The notes beneath the pieces are model-generated. The model was not told where the DNA came from, made no database searches, and saw nothing but the letters and a program-made list of their open reading frames with translations. Positions 16,839 through 25,882 of a stretch of 64,000 nucleotides of DNA are shown here, one piece after another. Within the stretch, counting starts at the first letter, position 1. Every line of letters starts with the position of its first letter. The DNA is from Nostoc paludosum FACHB-159 (GTDB taxonomy: Bacteria > Cyanobacteriota > Cyanobacteriia > Cyanobacteriales > Nostocaceae). Made by a program: the position numbers and the translations under genes. The stretch covers positions 93,553-157,552 of the forward strand of contig NZ_JACJTU010000018.1 in the NCBI RefSeq assembly GCF_014698835.1, read 5' to 3'.

Positions 16839-17954
16839 TTGTTAATTTATAATAACCAGGCTCGTTTTGACAACGAACTAGCTTTGGATACATCAATTTA
16901 TTTAGCTAATTTAGAAGAACTTTGCGGAGAAATGATGTTAACAAAACTGGCAGTAGAATCACCAGCGTCTAGCTTAGAACATGAGCGTGCGATGTCTACG
17001 ACGGACTACGCCTACGCATTTTCTGAGCTTGGCGATCGCCTCTTTGATGAACTGGCTGATAAAATGGCTACGAAACGCCAGTATCGACTGCTGTTTGAAC
17101 ACACATTAAAGCCTGAGCTATTCCAGCAAATCCGAGTTGCTGCTGCCAGTTACATCTCAGCTTGTCTGAATAGTCCCATCATTCTTTCAGAAGCTGAAAT
17201 GCTTGAACGGCTACTGGAAGCAAGAAATACTTTGCCGAACTACACCGGCACTGGTCTTTTAATGCCTAAGCGAGAACACACTCTAGCATTTAACCTCTTT
17301 CAAAAGAGCGTAGCTGAGGCTTTTTATCAACTAGGAGCAAATGATTTAATCGATGCAGTAGATTTACCAGTAAATCTCCGTATGGTCTACGGCAAAACAG
17401 ACGCAACGAAGTTGGGTTTGCCCTTTGCTAGCTCGAAGTGCCATAGCGATGTTTGGGCAGGCGTTCCAGCTGATGCTACTGTAGTAGTTCTACCACTGTT
17501 TGGCGACATCGATAATATAACCATCGAAGCAGGTGAAATGCCCCGCGAAATGGAACTAGAGGCTATGCAGGTAATGTCAGACTTCGATGAAGGTCGAGAT
17601 ATTCCAATGGTTGTTTCCTACACAGAAGCACAATTACAACACGGTACGATGTACTTTAATGATGCTCGTGGATTACACCAAACGGTAAGACGAAAGAACG
17701 AAGGTCTGAGAATTTCAGTAGATTTTCGCTTCCGCAGGAAATTCAACGAAGCTTACCGAGCAATGATACCACCTAGTATTGCTGGTATTGAAGAAGATAT
17801 GAGCGTGCCCTATGAAGACTGGCTGAAAGTTGGCAATGAAACGCTGATTGTATTTGATGAGACTGTTGAACAGGCTAAAAATAGGCAGAATATTGGCGCT
17901 CCAGTTCCGCTTTACACTCGCGGGTATCGCCTGGTAAATATGTTTAACTTTTAA
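16839..17954 (+). CDS. Putative Fe(II)/2-oxoglutarate-type dioxygenase
   Basis: Up to 371 residues. A double-stranded-beta-helix metal triad is visible: H202 and D204 in SSKCHSDVWAG, and distal H280 in GLHQTVRR with R291 (GLRISVDFRFRR) placed as the 2-oxoglutarate-binding arginine. Numbering is from a TTG at 16839, which lacks a ribosome site; the ATG at 16935, with GGAG six bases upstream, is a better start and would remove 32 residues without touching the catalytic core. It resembles the sporadic carbohydrate-cluster 2OG oxygenases (weak recollection). It is divergent from the methyltransferase-diiron oxidase operon, and a hairpin follows the stop. Confidence 0.6.
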   Translation: MLIYNNQARFDNELALDTSIYLANLEELCGEMMLTKLAVESPASSLEHERAMSTTDYAYAFSELGDRLFDELADKMATKRQYRLLFEHTLKPELFQQIRVAAASYISACLNSPIILSEAEMLERLLEARNTLPNYTGTGLLMPKREHTLAFNLFQKSVAEAFYQLGANDLIDAVDLPVNLRMVYGKTDATKLGLPFASSKCHSDVWAGVPADATVVVLPLFGDIDNITIEAGEMPREMELEAMQVMSDFDEGRDIPMVVSYTEAQLQHGTMYFNDARGLHQTVRRKNEGLRISVDFRFRRKFNEAYRAMIPPSIAGIEEDMSVPYEDWLKVGNETLIVFDETVEQAKNRQNIGAPVPLYTRGYRLVNMFNF

Positions 17955-17980
17955 TTTGAAGAATACGAACAACAAAAAAT

Positions 17981-18005
17981 AAAGAGGTCTGTATTAGACC
18001 TCTTT
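17981..18005. terminator. Perfect 10-bp hairpin between convergent genes
   Basis: AAAGAGGTCT and AGACCTCTTT flank the five-base loop GTATT, 27 bp after the dioxygenase-like stop. An A-rich tract on the left reads as T-rich on the minus strand, so it may stop transcription from both sides. Confidence 0.65.
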
Positions 18006-18112
18006 CTCAATTTTGATAGAAGTTGATAATCCTTGTAATAATCTAGGTTCAGTGCAATCATGACAACACGTATTTTCTTAGCAATAGCAGATTTGTTGTA
18101 GTATAAATCCTT

Positions 18113-18140
18113 AACAAAAAAGAGGTCGAAAATGACCTCC
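18113..18140 (-). terminator. Rho-independent terminator of the apcABC operon
   Basis: On the minus strand, GGAGGTCATTTTCGACCTC is a hairpin followed by six T (CTTTTTTGTT). It lies about 37 bp beyond the apcC stop at 18177. Confidence 0.75.
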
Positions 18141-18176
18141 TACCAATTCCCCAAAAAAATGTTCTGTCTACAGCAA

Positions 18177-18383
18177 TTACGACAAACCAGTATTAGCACC
18201 TTGTTTACCAGTTGCTAGTTCTACTTTGATGATTGTGCCGCCTGCTTTTTGAATGCGTTGCTGTTCGCGGAACCAGTTCTCATAGGGAACTAGCTTAGTG
18301 AAGTAGGTGTTTTGCAGTTCGCGTTGGGTACGAATTCGGGTTTGGCTGGGAACTAGAGCAGTAATCTTAAACAAACGGGCCAT
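18177..18383 (-). CDS. apcC: Allophycocyanin core linker (Lc 7.8)
   Basis: 68 residues from the ATG at 18383 (MARLFKITALVPSQ), preceded by GGAG with normal spacing; a longer in-frame start at 18443 would add 20 unrelated residues. It is the small CpcD-type linker that caps allophycocyanin trimers in the phycobilisome core. Landmarks are RIRTQRELQNTYFTKLVPYENWFREQ and the glycine-rich GGTIIKVELATGKQG. It is the last gene of apcA-apcB-apcC, 226 bp after apcB with a stem-loop in that gap, which fits the usual lower expression of apcC relative to apcAB. Confidence 0.95.
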   Translation of the reverse strand: MARLFKITALVPSQTRIRTQRELQNTYFTKLVPYENWFREQQRIQKAGGTIIKVELATGKQGANTGLS

Positions 18384-18467
18384 GTTCTGAAAATCTCCTG
18401 TATTGTTTGTGGAAACTTTTTTATCTCTAAATCTTGAGTGCAAATCTTTAAATTATTTATTCCAAGG

Positions 18468-18565
18468 CTGGAAATCAAACATCAATACTAGACCACCAAC
18501 ACTCATCACTGATAATTGACCAAGATAAGCAATATAACGTCCTAGCACTCACGGTTGATTTCCAG
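18468..18565 (-). promoter_or_regulatory. Long stem-loop between apcB and apcC
   Basis: CTGGAAATCAAAC and GGTTGATTTCCAG pair over 12 of 13 positions around a ~72-base loop. Such structures between apcB and apcC partly block readthrough or stabilise the abundant apcAB message in other cyanobacteria; that role here is an inference. Confidence 0.5.
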
Positions 18566-18609
18566 ACCTTAATAAAGCCGCACCTAAATTCTTAAGCGCA
18601 AACCAGCTC

Positions 18610-19098
18610 TTAGCTTAAGCCAGAGGAGATATAGTCTAAGTAAACGCCCATTTCTTTACCGGCGTCAGAACCTACCAAACTAGCGGTTACTTCCTTGATT
18701 GCTTGGATAGCTTGCACGGTAGCACCAACAGGTACACCCAAGGAGTTATAGGTTTCCTTCAAGCCATTGAGTACGCGCTCATCTAGGATGGAAGGATCGC
18801 CAGCCAACATAGCGTAGGTGGCATAGCGGAGGTAGTAGTCTAAGTCACGAATACAAGCTGCATAGCGACGGGTGGTGTACATGTTGCCACCGGGACGGGT
18901 GATGTCAGAGTACAGCAAAGATTTTGCTACAGCTTCTTTGACAATGGTAGCAGCGTTGGCACTGATGGTGCTAGCAGCACGTACCCGCAGTTCGCCAGTA
19001 GAGAAATAGCCTTTTAGCTTCTCTAAAGCAGCAGAGTCGAGGTATTTACCTTGAACGTCTGCGGAGTTAATGACAGCGGTAATTGCGTCTTGAGCCAT
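18610..19098 (-). CDS. apcB: Allophycocyanin beta subunit
   Basis: 162 residues, standard length. It is the beta chain of the allophycocyanin trimer, carrying one phycocyanobilin. The chromophore-binding cysteine is in RRYAACIRDLDYYLRYATYAMLAGD. The Asn in TRPGGNMYTTRRY is the gamma-N-methylasparagine site. It starts with MAQDAITAVINSADVQGKYLD. It lies 65 bp after apcA, in the same operon. It works with ApcA, ApcC and ApcE in the thylakoid-surface core that passes excitation energy to the photosystems. Confidence 0.98.
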   Translation of the reverse strand: MAQDAITAVINSADVQGKYLDSAALEKLKGYFSTGELRVRAASTISANAATIVKEAVAKSLLYSDITRPGGNMYTTRRYAACIRDLDYYLRYATYAMLAGDPSILDERVLNGLKETYNSLGVPVGATVQAIQAIKEVTASLVGSDAGKEMGVYLDYISSGLS

Positions 19099-19163
19099 GT
19101 TGTTAATTCCTTATTTCCAACCGTATTGCAATACTTCTGTTTCAGCAGCTAAATAGCTTCAGC

Positions 19164-19649
19164 CTACAGTAGGGCGCCAACTAGATAGTCGAAGTAGCCA
19201 CCAGCTTCAGCAGCATCTTCACTAGATAGCAGTGTAGCAGCGCCATTCTTCAAACCACGGATACCTTCAGCAACACCATCAATAGGAGTTCCTAAGGATT
19301 TGTAGAGTTCGCGGGCACCGATAACACCAATTTCTTCGATGGGGGTAACATCACCAGCAACGATACCGTAGGTAACGAGGCGGAGGTAGTAATCTAGGTC
19401 ACGCAGACAAGTAGCTGTCAATTCTTGACCGTAAGCGTTACCACCAGGAGACACAACATCAGGACGCTTTTGGAACAGTTGGTCGCCAGCTTGCTTAACT
19501 AGCCGTTCGCGATTTTCTGTCAAAACTTGAGCAATCCGCAGACGGCGCTCACCAGCTGCTACAAAGGATTTGATCCGATCTAACTCACCGGGGCTGAGAT
19601 AGCGGGCTTCTGCGTCAGCATTCACGATCGCTTTCGTGACGATACTCAT
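19164..19649 (-). CDS. apcA: Allophycocyanin alpha subunit
   Basis: 161 residues. It is the alpha chain of allophycocyanin, with one phycocyanobilin on the cysteine in TATCLRDLDYYLRLVTYGIVAGD. N terminus MSIVTKAIVNADAEARYLSPGELDRIKSF, C terminus GGYFDYLVGALL; the standard-core ApcA rather than the ApcD/ApcF-type variants is favoured by linkage to apcB and apcC. It is 445 bp downstream of apcE on the same strand; that gap probably contains the strong apcABC promoter. Confidence 0.98.
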   Translation of the reverse strand: MSIVTKAIVNADAEARYLSPGELDRIKSFVAAGERRLRIAQVLTENRERLVKQAGDQLFQKRPDVVSPGGNAYGQELTATCLRDLDYYLRLVTYGIVAGDVTPIEEIGVIGARELYKSLGTPIDGVAEGIRGLKNGAATLLSSEDAAEAGGYFDYLVGALL

Positions 19650-20094
19650 TAATGGATTCCTCCAATACGAATGAAACCAGGATTTGATTAAACTGGTGCG
19701 ACTTTGATTTGGTTAACTGAGTTTATTTTCTCATTGTTTTAGACACAACAGTTTTATAACTGCTACGGCTAATAAATTACGAGTTTGCCTGAGTCAACAT
19801 AAGTACACAAGCTTCTAAACTCAGCTACCTTCCGCAAAACATTTTCCGGCATTCTGTTGAGCATTTATGACTGCTCTTAACACTTTGTAATATTACTTTT
19901 CAGATTTACTCTTCTAGCTGCAATCTGAGAGCAGTATTACGAAAGGTTGCGAACGGTATTAGGGACTGGGGATTGGGTACTGGGTAGTGGGCATTGGGAA
20001 GAGTATGGGGGGACAAAGGGAAGGCTTTTGTTAAGTTGTCCCTCTGTCTCCTTGTCTTCCTAGTCCCCAGTCACCAGCCCCCATTCCTTACTCC
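19650..20094. other. apcE-apcA intergenic region with low-complexity repeats
   Basis: The apcA-proximal half is AT-rich leader and promoter DNA. The apcE-proximal part (~19960-20095) is a G-rich run of GGGATTGGG/GGTACTGGG words on one side and CCCCAGTCACCAGCCCC words on the other, able to fold into a long imperfect hairpin just after the apcE stop. It may be the apcE terminator. Confidence 0.5.
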
Positions 20095-23000
20095 CTATTC
20101 AGCCGCCTGCACGCTGCCAAGGTAGTTACCTGCTGGCACCGATGGAAAGCGGTTGTAAGGCACAACATCTTCACCAAAGTAGCGGCTATATTCTAGGCTT
20201 TCGACTATTGCTTCTACAGCCGCTGACAAACCGCTATCATCTAGCAGTTTGTTGTACTGGCGAATTTCTTCTTGAGTCGCGGGTGCGCGTCCCAATAGAT
20301 GACGGAAGAGGAACTCAATCACCTTGGCGCGGGGATAAGGTAAAAAGAAGCGCTGGCGATAGATTTCGGAACTAGCCAGTTGGCGCACAAACTCGCGGAC
20401 AGAAATTTCACCATTCTGGAGTTTGCTATCTAGGTCACTCAAGCGGAAATTATCGGGCACTTTACCGCTATGGATATCCAATACTTGAGAGTAAATGGCG
20501 TTAACTGCCTGTTGTCTTTCTGCTAAGCTCGTACTTTCTGTCAAACGGTAAATACGTGCATGTTTACGCACGCCCAGTTCTACGGTTTGCCCGCTACCAT
20601 TGCTGTAAGAACGACCCAGTTCTGCATAGGAGGGCTGGCTCGCCTTTTGGCTTGTGATATCTGCGATCGCCTGGGCTAAAAGCGGCGTATCGCTAGATCC
20701 GGGACGGGGTTGCACGGGCTTAAAGCTCGGTACAACTACGTCGTCATTTTGCTTGGTTAGCTGGTTGTAAAGCTTCTCGGTATTCGGGAAGTTTGCCGCT
20801 GGTAGGGTCGGGAAGCGACGGTAAGGTACAGTATCTTCACCGAAGACCTCGTTATATTCCACACTATTGACCAAAGCAGCGATAAAGGCACGAATACCTT
20901 GAGTAGCTAAAATTTGGTTATATTTGCGGATTTCTGCTTGGTCTAGTGGCGCACGTCCGAGGAAGTGTTTGGTTCCCAACTCAATTACTTTGGTGTTGGG
21001 GTACGGTGTGTAGAATTCTTTCAGGTAGAGATTTGAGTAACCCAAACCTTCAATAAATTCTTTCACACTGATTTCGCCGTTACCCAGCTTGCTTTCCCAT
21101 GCAGAAAATTCATTTTTGGCAATGTAGGGTGCAATATCGCGTTCAAAAATCTGACGATAGGCAGCGCTAATCAAAGTTTTCACTGCAACTTTGTCACCGG
21201 TATTCGCCACCAACTTGAAGATTTTGGTTTGTTCGCGCTGTTTGCTAACACCTTGGTTAATGCGGAACTGAATATCTGGTTCTGTCCGTTTTTCACTAAC
21301 AGTACCCAGTGTCACAAAGCTCGGTGTTTCTTCCTTCTGGACTTTCGGGGTAATATCTTCACGAATAGTACCAACGCGCAGTTGCCGCCCTGATACACCA
21401 GCAGGAGTCAGATATCGTTCGTAAGGAACTGTATCTTCACCAAATGCTTCGCTGTATTCTACGCTGTTAATGATGGCGTCAACCACCGCGTAAAAGCCCT
21501 GCTTAGCGGCGATATCAAAGTACTTGTTGATTTCTTGACGACCGTAGGTTGGACGACCCAACAAACGACGGTGAATGTACTCGATCGCTTTACAAACATA
21601 CAGCGATGACCAGTACAAATTGCGGAATACATCTGATTTGGCCAAAGCACGGACAAACTCCCGGACGGAAATGTCACCGTTTTCCAGCTTGATTTCCAAT
21701 ACCTTTTGCCGCTGACCTTCGTAAACATCACGACCGAAAACTTGTAGGTAAGCAGCTCTAATCACTGCTTGGGTAGAGCTTTCGGAAAATCTGATGCTAG
21801 AACCTTTAGGAGCCTTTTTACCAATAGTTCCAGGCAATTGATCTAACTTGAACACCTTGGGTCCAAGGCTACCAGGAGCTTCACCCCGTGCCAAAGGATT
21901 GCTATTTTGGTTATTAATCCCTGGCCCTTGGTGAATCAGGATGCGCTTGGTATCCTTGCCAAAAGGAGCCGGACTGGTGCTGGGGTTACGGGTTTCTTTC
22001 GGGAAAATCGCCCCAAACTGAATTTCTAAGGGGTCGTTACCAGAACCGTAAGGATGTTGATCTGGTAGCGGTTGCTCGTAAGCCGCGAATGTAGTAATGA
22101 ACTGAGGTATCTTGCGGAAAGGCGCACTGTAGTTAAACAGATCTTGTTGCGGCCCCCAGTTGCGACATTCTTGGGCTTCTTGACCCAGACCCCGGAGGTA
22201 GGGTACTGTCTCTTCACCAAAATAATCGCCGTATTCCGCAGAATCTACTAAGGCATCCACTAAGGCAGCTAGGCCACCGTTAGAAATAATCGAGAAATAT
22301 TTTTGTACTTCTTCGCGGCTACTTGGTCCCCGTCCCAAAATGTGACGGAAAGCTAGTTCGATGACTCGGCTGTTAATAAAAGGCTGGTAAAACTGTTTTT
22401 GGTAAAGAGGAGATTTAGCTAAACGGCGAACAAACTCCTTCATGGAGATGTCGCCATTTTTCACTTTGGATTCTAAGTCAGAAATAGACAAGCTGTAAGC
22501 ACGGGTAATGTCGCGCTCAAAGATTTGCCGATAGGCTGCTTTGACTACCTCATTTTTTTCGGTAGCTGACAACCCAGGTTTCATCACAAACTTGGGACGC
22601 CGTTCTGCCGCATTAAAATAAATTTGTGGCAGTTGCAAGCCTTGTTGGTCGCTAGAAGGACGTTGGCGCAGTTTATTAGAAGGTGTGGCTCCTTTGAATT
22701 CTGTAAGCAAAACATCCATGTACTGAGACACAATTTCTGTAGCCTCAGGATCTTTACGGAAAAAGGAAAGTGACCCGGCTTTAATTTCTTGCAAAGCCAC
22801 TATTGTCGCTTCACCAGAGCAGGCATTTTCAATTATTTCCCGTAAACCGCGTGTATTGACTGCGATGATGTTGGGGTCGCCAGCAACGATCGCATAAGTA
22901 GCATAGCGTAAGAACCAGGATAAATCCCGCAAGCTCTTGGCCATGTTGCTCGGGCCATAACGAGCAATGTTAATTGGTCTAAAACCTGGAGGTGTTGGGC

Positions 23001-23403
23001 CGCTGGGGGATGAGTTAAAGATTGAGCGTAAATTTTCTAGGAATCCACCACGACTTTCAACGTAGGTTATTGTTCCCAGTTGCATCCCTTGTTGAACATC
23101 ACCACTAGCAGCACCAGCAGTTACTAGTTCAGGTTCTCTGGGCTTTTCTAAAAAAGCCATTGGCGAACCACCGACAAAAATCCGGTTGGCAGCTCGAGAT
23201 ACGATGATCTCAGAATTTTCCGTGAGCGTCTGGGCAATTTCTAGACGCTTTGCACCAGATGCAAAATAGCTTGCCAGTTCATTTAGTTCACCAGTACCCA
23301 AAAAGCGGTCTTGCTGCTCCGCTTGGGTAATTGTAGCTACAGCTAGGGTTTGATATAGTTGCGGACGCGCAACTGAGCTTCCACCACTTGCCTTAACACT
23401 CAT
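20095..23403 (-). CDS. apcE: Phycobilisome core-membrane linker ApcE (LCM) with four linker repeats
   Basis: 1102 residues. Residues 1-240 are the phycobiliprotein-like alpha-LCM domain, interrupted by the PB-loop (~80-145). The chromophore-binding cysteine is C195 in REIIENACSGEAT. Four pfam00427-type linker domains follow, opening with AAYRQIFERDITRAYS (~290), AAYLQVFGRDVYEG (~540), AAYRQIFERDIAPYI (~765) and AIYSQVLDIHSG (~985). Four repeats imply a pentacylindrical core as in Nostoc. ApcE organises the core cylinders, anchors the phycobilisome to the thylakoid and is a terminal energy emitter. A GGGAG site lies ~12 bases before the ATG. Confidence 0.98.
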   Translation of the reverse strand: MSVKASGGSSVARPQLYQTLAVATITQAEQQDRFLGTGELNELASYFASGAKRLEIAQTLTENSEIIVSRAANRIFVGGSPMAFLEKPREPELVTAGAASGDVQQGMQLGTITYVESRGGFLENLRSIFNSSPSGPTPPGFRPINIARYGPSNMAKSLRDLSWFLRYATYAIVAGDPNIIAVNTRGLREIIENACSGEATIVALQEIKAGSLSFFRKDPEATEIVSQYMDVLLTEFKGATPSNKLRQRPSSDQQGLQLPQIYFNAAERRPKFVMKPGLSATEKNEVVKAAYRQIFERDITRAYSLSISDLESKVKNGDISMKEFVRRLAKSPLYQKQFYQPFINSRVIELAFRHILGRGPSSREEVQKYFSIISNGGLAALVDALVDSAEYGDYFGEETVPYLRGLGQEAQECRNWGPQQDLFNYSAPFRKIPQFITTFAAYEQPLPDQHPYGSGNDPLEIQFGAIFPKETRNPSTSPAPFGKDTKRILIHQGPGINNQNSNPLARGEAPGSLGPKVFKLDQLPGTIGKKAPKGSSIRFSESSTQAVIRAAYLQVFGRDVYEGQRQKVLEIKLENGDISVREFVRALAKSDVFRNLYWSSLYVCKAIEYIHRRLLGRPTYGRQEINKYFDIAAKQGFYAVVDAIINSVEYSEAFGEDTVPYERYLTPAGVSGRQLRVGTIREDITPKVQKEETPSFVTLGTVSEKRTEPDIQFRINQGVSKQREQTKIFKLVANTGDKVAVKTLISAAYRQIFERDIAPYIAKNEFSAWESKLGNGEISVKEFIEGLGYSNLYLKEFYTPYPNTKVIELGTKHFLGRAPLDQAEIRKYNQILATQGIRAFIAALVNSVEYNEVFGEDTVPYRRFPTLPAANFPNTEKLYNQLTKQNDDVVVPSFKPVQPRPGSSDTPLLAQAIADITSQKASQPSYAELGRSYSNGSGQTVELGVRKHARIYRLTESTSLAERQQAVNAIYSQVLDIHSGKVPDNFRLSDLDSKLQNGEISVREFVRQLASSEIYRQRFFLPYPRAKVIEFLFRHLLGRAPATQEEIRQYNKLLDDSGLSAAVEAIVESLEYSRYFGEDVVPYNRFPSVPAGNYLGSVQAAE

Positions 23404-23904
23404 CGGATTTGTAAAACTCCCATCATAATCATTTATGTGTTAAGTCTGGGTCGCTTTGAGGCTTGACACATTGGTGCGTCTATGCTTATGAGCCTAAGAG
23501 TACTGCCTGCAAAACTGCCAGTAAATTAACCCAGTTAGCTTTTAGATTAAAACGTTTTGGGTTCTCAAGTCGGGTTTATTAAGAAGTATGTAGAATATGT
23601 AGCTTTAATGCATCAAATCCCAAATAGATCCTCTTGTTTGTCTGAGACAAAATTAAGTTTTGTAACTAAGTGAAACAACTATTTGTCCTTTGCCCTATGG
23701 CTAATCACGAATAAGCAGCCCTAAATGTGTAACAGTTTAGTATCTAGCTTAGAGTAACATCAGTGGACAGTGGTTATTAGTCAGTGCTAAGTTGTTTTTG
23801 CTACTGTTAACTGAATATTCATAAATAACGCCGTTCTGGAAATAAGTCTGCAATTTCTAATAATTCAGCTTTAGCTATCAGGATTCTTCGTTGATATAAT
23901 ACTT
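23404..23904. other. Divergent intergenic region upstream of apcE
   Basis: This 501-bp region must contain the apcE promoter (leftward) and that of the secreted protein at 23905 (rightward). It has moderate AT content. I see no convincing operator, terminator or repeat in it. Confidence 0.5.
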
Positions 23905-24435
23905 ATGTCTAAAAGTTTTAAATTTAACTGTTTGTTCAGTATTACTACGTCTGCCATAGCACTTATACTCGCTGTCACTCCTGCAAACGCGCTTCCAGGT
24001 CAAAATATCAACACCGTTGTCAAGTGGGCAAAAACGAGACCTCAACTACCCACATTGAGATACAACAGCGAAGCCCACGGTTATGACGGTACAAAGGGAA
24101 AACTGTACTTTTACGCCGATGTTACTGCTGAAAATGGGACAGTAACCAAAGAAGGAATCACTGTTAGTGGTAGCGATCGCCTCAAATTCACCACAAAAAA
24201 TGCCAATGCAGTTAAATTGTTACAAAATATTTATAATTCTCAGATTGCGAATGACTTCCAGAAGTCTCGCTACGTTATCAAAGTTGGTCGCGACCTCTAT
24301 TATCGCGGGCAAAAATTTGCTTACATCACTGCTGAGGTGCAAGGTGGGTCGTCATTGCAGATAATTCCTGCGAGCAACTTACAAGAATTTATCGACAATG
24401 CAAAATATTGTCAAACCAATCAATGTGACCTTTGA
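23905..24435 (+). CDS. Secreted protein of unknown function, tandem paralog 1
   Basis: 176 residues. A signal peptide is clear: basic start MSKSFKFN, hydrophobic stretch, and cleavage after TPANA before LPGQN. The mature part (~148 residues) begins LPGQNINTVVKWAKTRPQLPTL and ends with two cysteines in NAKYCQTNQCDL, probably a disulfide. I do not recognise a family. It is followed 79 bp later by a paralog with the same signal peptide, the same LPGQNINTV opening and the same AKYCQTNxCD ending. A periplasmic or exported role is all that can be said. Confidence 0.7.
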   Translation: MSKSFKFNCLFSITTSAIALILAVTPANALPGQNINTVVKWAKTRPQLPTLRYNSEAHGYDGTKGKLYFYADVTAENGTVTKEGITVSGSDRLKFTTKNANAVKLLQNIYNSQIANDFQKSRYVIKVGRDLYYRGQKFAYITAEVQGGSSLQIIPASNLQEFIDNAKYCQTNQCDL

Positions 24436-24442
24436 CCGTGTA

Positions 24443-24465
24443 GAGACGTTGCAATGCAACGTCTC
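24443..24465. repeat. Perfect palindrome of the GAGACG/CGTCTC family
   Basis: GAGACGTTGCA and TGCAACGTCTC are exact reverse complements around one base. It sits 7 bp after the first secreted paralog and separates it from the second. It is the same family as the elements at 4136, 32761 and 51817. Confidence 0.7.
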
Positions 24466-24514
24466 ATATGGATTTATATCTTTAGATTAAAACTGTCGTA
24501 GTAAAAAAATATTT

Positions 24515-25057
24515 ATGAACAAAAGTAATAAATTTAACTTGTTGCACTTTGCTGCTTTGTCAACCTTAGCAATAACATTTACCGTTGCTCCCGCTAATGC
24601 CTTACCAGGACAAAATATTAACACTGTCTTGAACTGGCTAAAAACGAAACCTCAGCTACCAACCCTAAAATATGGTCACGAAACTCTAAGTTATTACGGT
24701 ACTAAGGGTAACTTGAGTTTTTATGTGACTGTTCCTCAAAAGATAGTTACTCAAGAGAGTATATCTGTAAATGGTGACTCCAAGCTCCAATTCACCAAGA
24801 AAAATGTCAAAGCAGTGAAATTGCTTCAAGACATTTATGGTTCTAATATTGCTAATGACTTCAAGAATTCTCGCTACGTCACTAAAATTAGTCACGAACA
24901 CTTTTATCGCGGGCAAAAGTTTGCTTACACCGCTTCTGATTTTGAGGCTACAGCTGATGCGCCTAGTATCTCAGGATTTCAAATCATTCTCTTGAATAAC
25001 TTGCAACAAAACATAGATAGTGCAAAATATTGTCAAACTAATGAATGTGACGTTTAA
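24515..25057 (+). CDS. Secreted protein of unknown function, tandem paralog 2
   Basis: 180 residues, with signal peptide and predicted cleavage after APANA. It shares LPGQNINTVLNWLKTKPQLPTL, the YYGTKGNLSFY strand, NDFKNSRYVTKI and the C-terminal SAKYCQTNECDV with the preceding gene, so the pair arose by tandem duplication and has diverged substantially. No known domain is recognised. Its stop abuts the stop of comB on the other strand with no spacer. Confidence 0.7.
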   Translation: MNKSNKFNLLHFAALSTLAITFTVAPANALPGQNINTVLNWLKTKPQLPTLKYGHETLSYYGTKGNLSFYVTVPQKIVTQESISVNGDSKLQFTKKNVKAVKLLQDIYGSNIANDFKNSRYVTKISHEHFYRGQKFAYTASDFEATADAPSISGFQIILLNNLQQNIDSAKYCQTNECDV

Positions 25058-25792
25058 TTAACTCTGTAACCTGGAATTTATATAAGCATTATCAGTCAAT
25101 AAAGGTACGCAATCACTAACATTAAAAGCAGCCGCCAGTTCAACATCTGGTTCAAAACCTTTTTCTATCAACTCTTTACCAGAACTGCATTTTTTCAAAT
25201 ATCCTACTAAATCCTGCTGGAAAGCTTTAAATGCTGCTATAGCTGCTTCGGCTTCTGGGGATAAACTGCCACGTAAATAGCTAAGAATTGCCCCAGCACC
25301 AATCAAATCTTCAAATGCAGGTCGGAGGCTACCATCATCTTTCCATCTCTCACCAGCAGGAATCACAGCAATTTTATCACCATACTTTTGAGCATACTGG
25401 GCTACAGCTTGGCAATTTCGCAAACAGCCAGCCAAAGTTGGTGTCTTTCCAGTATGTAATGTCAGAAAAGAACCATTAGGTGAAGGCAAAACTAACCTAG
25501 TTCCGAGTGGAATCTCTTCTAGTGACTTTGGAGAAAGAGAATATCCAGTTGTTGTCCAACGTTGTCTATGACTCGCCAATTCTGCTTGTAGTGACTTTGC
25601 ATAATCTATAACTGATTCGTCTTTATATGCGTAGGGAAAAATAATCGCACCATTGTTCGTGGCAATTTCTACACAAGTAGAAAAAGAGAGAACATCAACT
25701 ATTACCACTACATCGCTGATAGAAGCAAGTTGAAAAACTCCTTGTGCGCCCCACTCGCAGCGTAAATTAAACTCTGATTGGTCGTAAATCAT
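25058..25792 (-). CDS. comB: 2-phosphosulfolactate phosphatase (ComB family)
   Basis: 244 residues. ComB proteins hydrolyse 2-phosphosulfolactate, a step of coenzyme M synthesis in methanogens. Many cyanobacteria have homologs although they make no coenzyme M, so the true substrate here is uncertain. Family motifs: VVIVDVLSFSTCVEIA near residue 28 (catalytic Asp region), PSPNGSFLT near 105, GCLRNCQAVA, and IPAGERWKDDGSLRPAFEDLIGAGAI near 145. Convergent with the secreted paralog pair. Confidence 0.88.
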   Translation of the reverse strand: MIYDQSEFNLRCEWGAQGVFQLASISDVVVIVDVLSFSTCVEIATNNGAIIFPYAYKDESVIDYAKSLQAELASHRQRWTTTGYSLSPKSLEEIPLGTRLVLPSPNGSFLTLHTGKTPTLAGCLRNCQAVAQYAQKYGDKIAVIPAGERWKDDGSLRPAFEDLIGAGAILSYLRGSLSPEAEAAIAAFKAFQQDLVGYLKKCSSGKELIEKGFEPDVELAAAFNVSDCVPLLTDNAYINSRLQS

Positions 25793-25882
25793 TTAATTTC
25801 TGTATTCTTTAGTTCTTTGTAAGATAAATCTATTCTCCATTTCTCAATCAATTCTTTAATAAAGCCTTATTTAGACGTAATT

